In this document: positions 5,693 to 6,832 of the stretch, one piece after another
Numbering within the stretch: position 1 is the first letter of the stretch
How the letters are laid out: each line of letters starts with the position of its first letter
NCBI GenBank assembly: GCA_902373525.1
Contig: CABKMN010000128.1
Location: forward strand, 1 to 6,832
Source: an uncultured Bilophila sp.
GTDB taxonomy: Bacteria; Desulfobacterota; Desulfovibrionia; Desulfovibrionales; Desulfovibrionaceae
Length of the DNA stretch: 6,832 nt
Reading direction: 5' to 3'
Notes under the pieces: generated by a model
Told to the model about the DNA's origin: nothing
Database searches by the model: none
The model's input: only the letters and a program-made list of their open reading frames with translations
Translations under genes and position numbers: made by a program

Positions 5693-5714
5693 GCCGGGGC
5701 ATGCCCGCCCCGGC
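5693..5714. repeat. GC-rich hairpin between the TPR lipoprotein and VKOR genes
   Basis: GCCGGGGC (5693-5700) and its exact complement GCCCCGGC (5707-5714) form an eight-pair stem around a six-base loop. It lies 88 bases after the lipoprotein stop and 29 bases before the VKOR start. No T-run follows, so it may tune transcript stability or partial termination within an operon. Apart from this and the GAGG ribosome binding site, the 139-base gap shows no clear promoter. Confidence 0.5.
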
Positions 5715-5743
5715 CCCACGCACCGCACCATCGAGGTATTGGA

Positions 5744-6772
5744 ATGCTTACGAACCGTTCCCACGGCCCGCTGTACCTTCCCCTGCTGATCGCCGTCTGC
5801 GGGGTCCTCTTTTCCATCTGGAACGCACAGGACGCGGCGTCCGTCCCCTGCATCTCGGCGGGGTGCACGCTGTATCAGAGCTTCACCGTCAACGGTTTCT
5901 CGCTCTGGTGGGGCGGCGTGGGCATCTTTACCCTGCTCGGTCTGCTGGCCCTCACCGGGCACGCGGGGCCGGGCCGCTGGCTTTCGGGCCTCGCGGTGCT
6001 GCTGGACTGCGTGCTGTTGGGGATCATGGTGCTGACGCTGCCCTGCATGGCCTGCATGGCGGCGGCGCTGCTGCTCGCGCTGTCCTACGCGGCCTTTCGG
6101 TCGGCGGCCTCCTCCGCGGAGACGCGGCGCGTACGGCGCGTTTCTCCGCTGCTGGCGCTTTGGGGGCTCCTGTTCATCCTGAACATCGGCGGGCTGGTGC
6201 GCAGCGAAATCCAGCCTTGGGCGGTCCAGTCCCCCGCCGCCGAGGACGAATCCGTGGCGCGCGTCTTCTTCTCCCCCTCGTGCAGCGCCTGCCGCCAACT
6301 GGTGATGGGCATGTCCGAAGCCGACGCCCGCAAGGTCATCTGGTGCCCCGTCGCGGACGAGGAAAACGATCTCGCCGTCATTCTGAATCTCAATCAGCGC
6401 ATCGGCATGGGCGCGCCGCTGAACCGGGCCTTCCTGCCTTCTCTGGAGACGCCGCCGCTGACGGCGTGGGACATGCTGCGTCCCGAGGTGCTGCTGACAC
6501 AGTTCCGGCTCTGGTGCAACGCGGCCCGGGTCATCACCGCCAGCAACGGGCAGTTGCCGCTCGTCGAATTTATGGGCGTACCTTCCGCGCTCATCAAGGC
6601 GAAGTCCCCCGCCGCCGCGCCCGCCCGTCCCGCCGCGCCGTCCGCGCCCGCCGAACCTTTGTTCGGAGGACAGTCCATGCTCCCCGGAGCGGCCCCGCAG
6701 GATCACGGCCTGCCTTTCGACATGGGAACCACCGGCAGTTGCGGCGGACCCAACGCCGTACCCTGTCCGTGA
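5744..6772 (+). CDS. VKOR-family disulfide oxidoreductase fused to a thioredoxin-like domain
   Basis: A 342-residue membrane protein. Bacterial VKOR homologues reoxidise DsbA-like thiol oxidases and pass electrons to quinone. Five hydrophobic segments fit the known bacterial layout (about 10-28, 53-70, 79-97, 99-118, 135-152). The loop after helix 1 carries PCISAGC (C36, C41), followed by NGFSLWWGGVGIF typical of the family; helix 4 begins with the quinone-side CxxC, C101-MA-C104. A periplasmic thioredoxin-like domain follows: FFSPSCSACR with C180/C183, then IWCPV, and GVPSAL (V279-P280) as the likely cis-proline loop. The Ala/Pro-rich tail ends with a further cysteine pair (C333, C341). The architecture resembles the cyanobacterial VKOR-thioredoxin fusion. 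The ATG has GAGG (5733-5736) seven bases upstream. It lies downstream of, and probably with, the TPR lipoprotein gene; no separate DsbA gene is visible in the window. Confidence 0.88.
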   Translation: MLTNRSHGPLYLPLLIAVCGVLFSIWNAQDAASVPCISAGCTLYQSFTVNGFSLWWGGVGIFTLLGLLALTGHAGPGRWLSGLAVLLDCVLLGIMVLTLPCMACMAAALLLALSYAAFRSAASSAETRRVRRVSPLLALWGLLFILNIGGLVRSEIQPWAVQSPAAEDESVARVFFSPSCSACRQLVMGMSEADARKVIWCPVADEENDLAVILNLNQRIGMGAPLNRAFLPSLETPPLTAWDMLRPEVLLTQFRLWCNAARVITASNGQLPLVEFMGVPSALIKAKSPAAAPARPAAPSAPAEPLFGGQSMLPGAAPQDHGLPFDMGTTGSCGGPNAVPCP

Positions 6773-6800
6773 TTTTCCGAGGCGTGTGGATTGAAAGATT

Positions 6801-6832
6801 GGAGGGGGAAGGGGAACCTTTCTGAAGAAAGG
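6801..6832. repeat. Left part of another palindrome copy, cut by the window end
   Basis: A GGAGGGGGAAGGGGAA arm leads into CCTTTC (6817-6822), loop TGAA, GAAAGG (6827-6832), where the window stops; the rest of the right arm should lie beyond. The loop TGAA is the reverse complement of the TTCA loop at 1687-1690, so this copy has the opposite orientation. It starts about 28 bases after the VKOR stop, where a terminator would be expected. Confidence 0.65.

Noticed and set aside
5498..6706. 402-codon minus-strand frame
   Set aside because: Antisense to the VKOR gene and the end of the TPR gene, and Arg/Gln/Gly-rich; the plus strand carries the VKOR and Trx motifs.
5701..6825. 374-codon plus-strand frame overlapping VKOR
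   Set aside because: A different frame over the same DNA, with low-complexity Arg/Ala/Gly translation and no motif.
1..6832. CRISPR array, transposase or phage genes
   Set aside because: The recurring palindromes are spaced by whole genes, not by short spacers, and no recombinase or phage-like protein is encoded.

Overview
The window is a GC-rich (roughly mid-60s percent), gene-dense stretch of a Gram-negative bacterial chromosome. Two proteins carry lipoprotein signal peptides, and one is a five-helix membrane protein with a thioredoxin-like tail. GC-rich palindromes of the type GGGGGAACC-TTTC...GAAA-GGTTCCCCC recur just after stop codons. Together with the gene types, this suggests a sulfate-reducer-like member of the Desulfovibrionaceae (Desulfovibrio/Bilophila group). 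That placement is inferred from style, not from a marker gene.

Layout, left to right. Positions 1-45 hold a long palindrome, presumably the end of an upstream gene. A MurJ-family lipid II flippase homologue (72-1661, +) follows. It runs towards a 468-residue FAD-dependent dehydrogenase of the COG2509 type (1720-3126, -), and the two share one palindromic terminator-like hairpin (1669-1708). Upstream of the FAD gene is a 322-base non-coding stretch with a perfect TTGACA, a small hairpin followed by six T on the minus strand, and a degenerate copy of the palindrome. Next on the minus strand are a DUF4136-like lipoprotein with a PYAPPL-repeat insert (3449-4366) and an unrecognised 133-residue protein of lower GC (4514-4915). 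A sharp AT-rich island of about 70 bases (4931-5000, about 17% GC) separates these from two plus-strand genes: a cysteine-bearing TPR lipoprotein (4939-5604) and a VKOR-thioredoxin fusion (5744-6772). The window ends inside another copy of the palindrome (from about 6801).

How the genes fit together. The TPR lipoprotein and VKOR-Trx genes are co-directional, 139 bases apart. The first carries six cysteines besides its lipid-anchor cysteine; the second is a quinone-coupled disulfide-forming enzyme of the cell envelope. A link in periplasmic disulfide formation is plausible but inferred. MurJ belongs to peptidoglycan precursor export. The minus-strand lipoprotein is another envelope protein. 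The FAD enzyme is probably cytoplasmic and has no evident link to its neighbours.

I saw no tRNA, rRNA, CRISPR array, transposase or phage gene. Nothing here is clearly a new defence or mobile system. The most interesting points are the VKOR/Cys-rich lipoprotein pair, the conflicting start and promoter signals in the AT island, the recurrent palindrome family, and departures from family consensus in MurJ.
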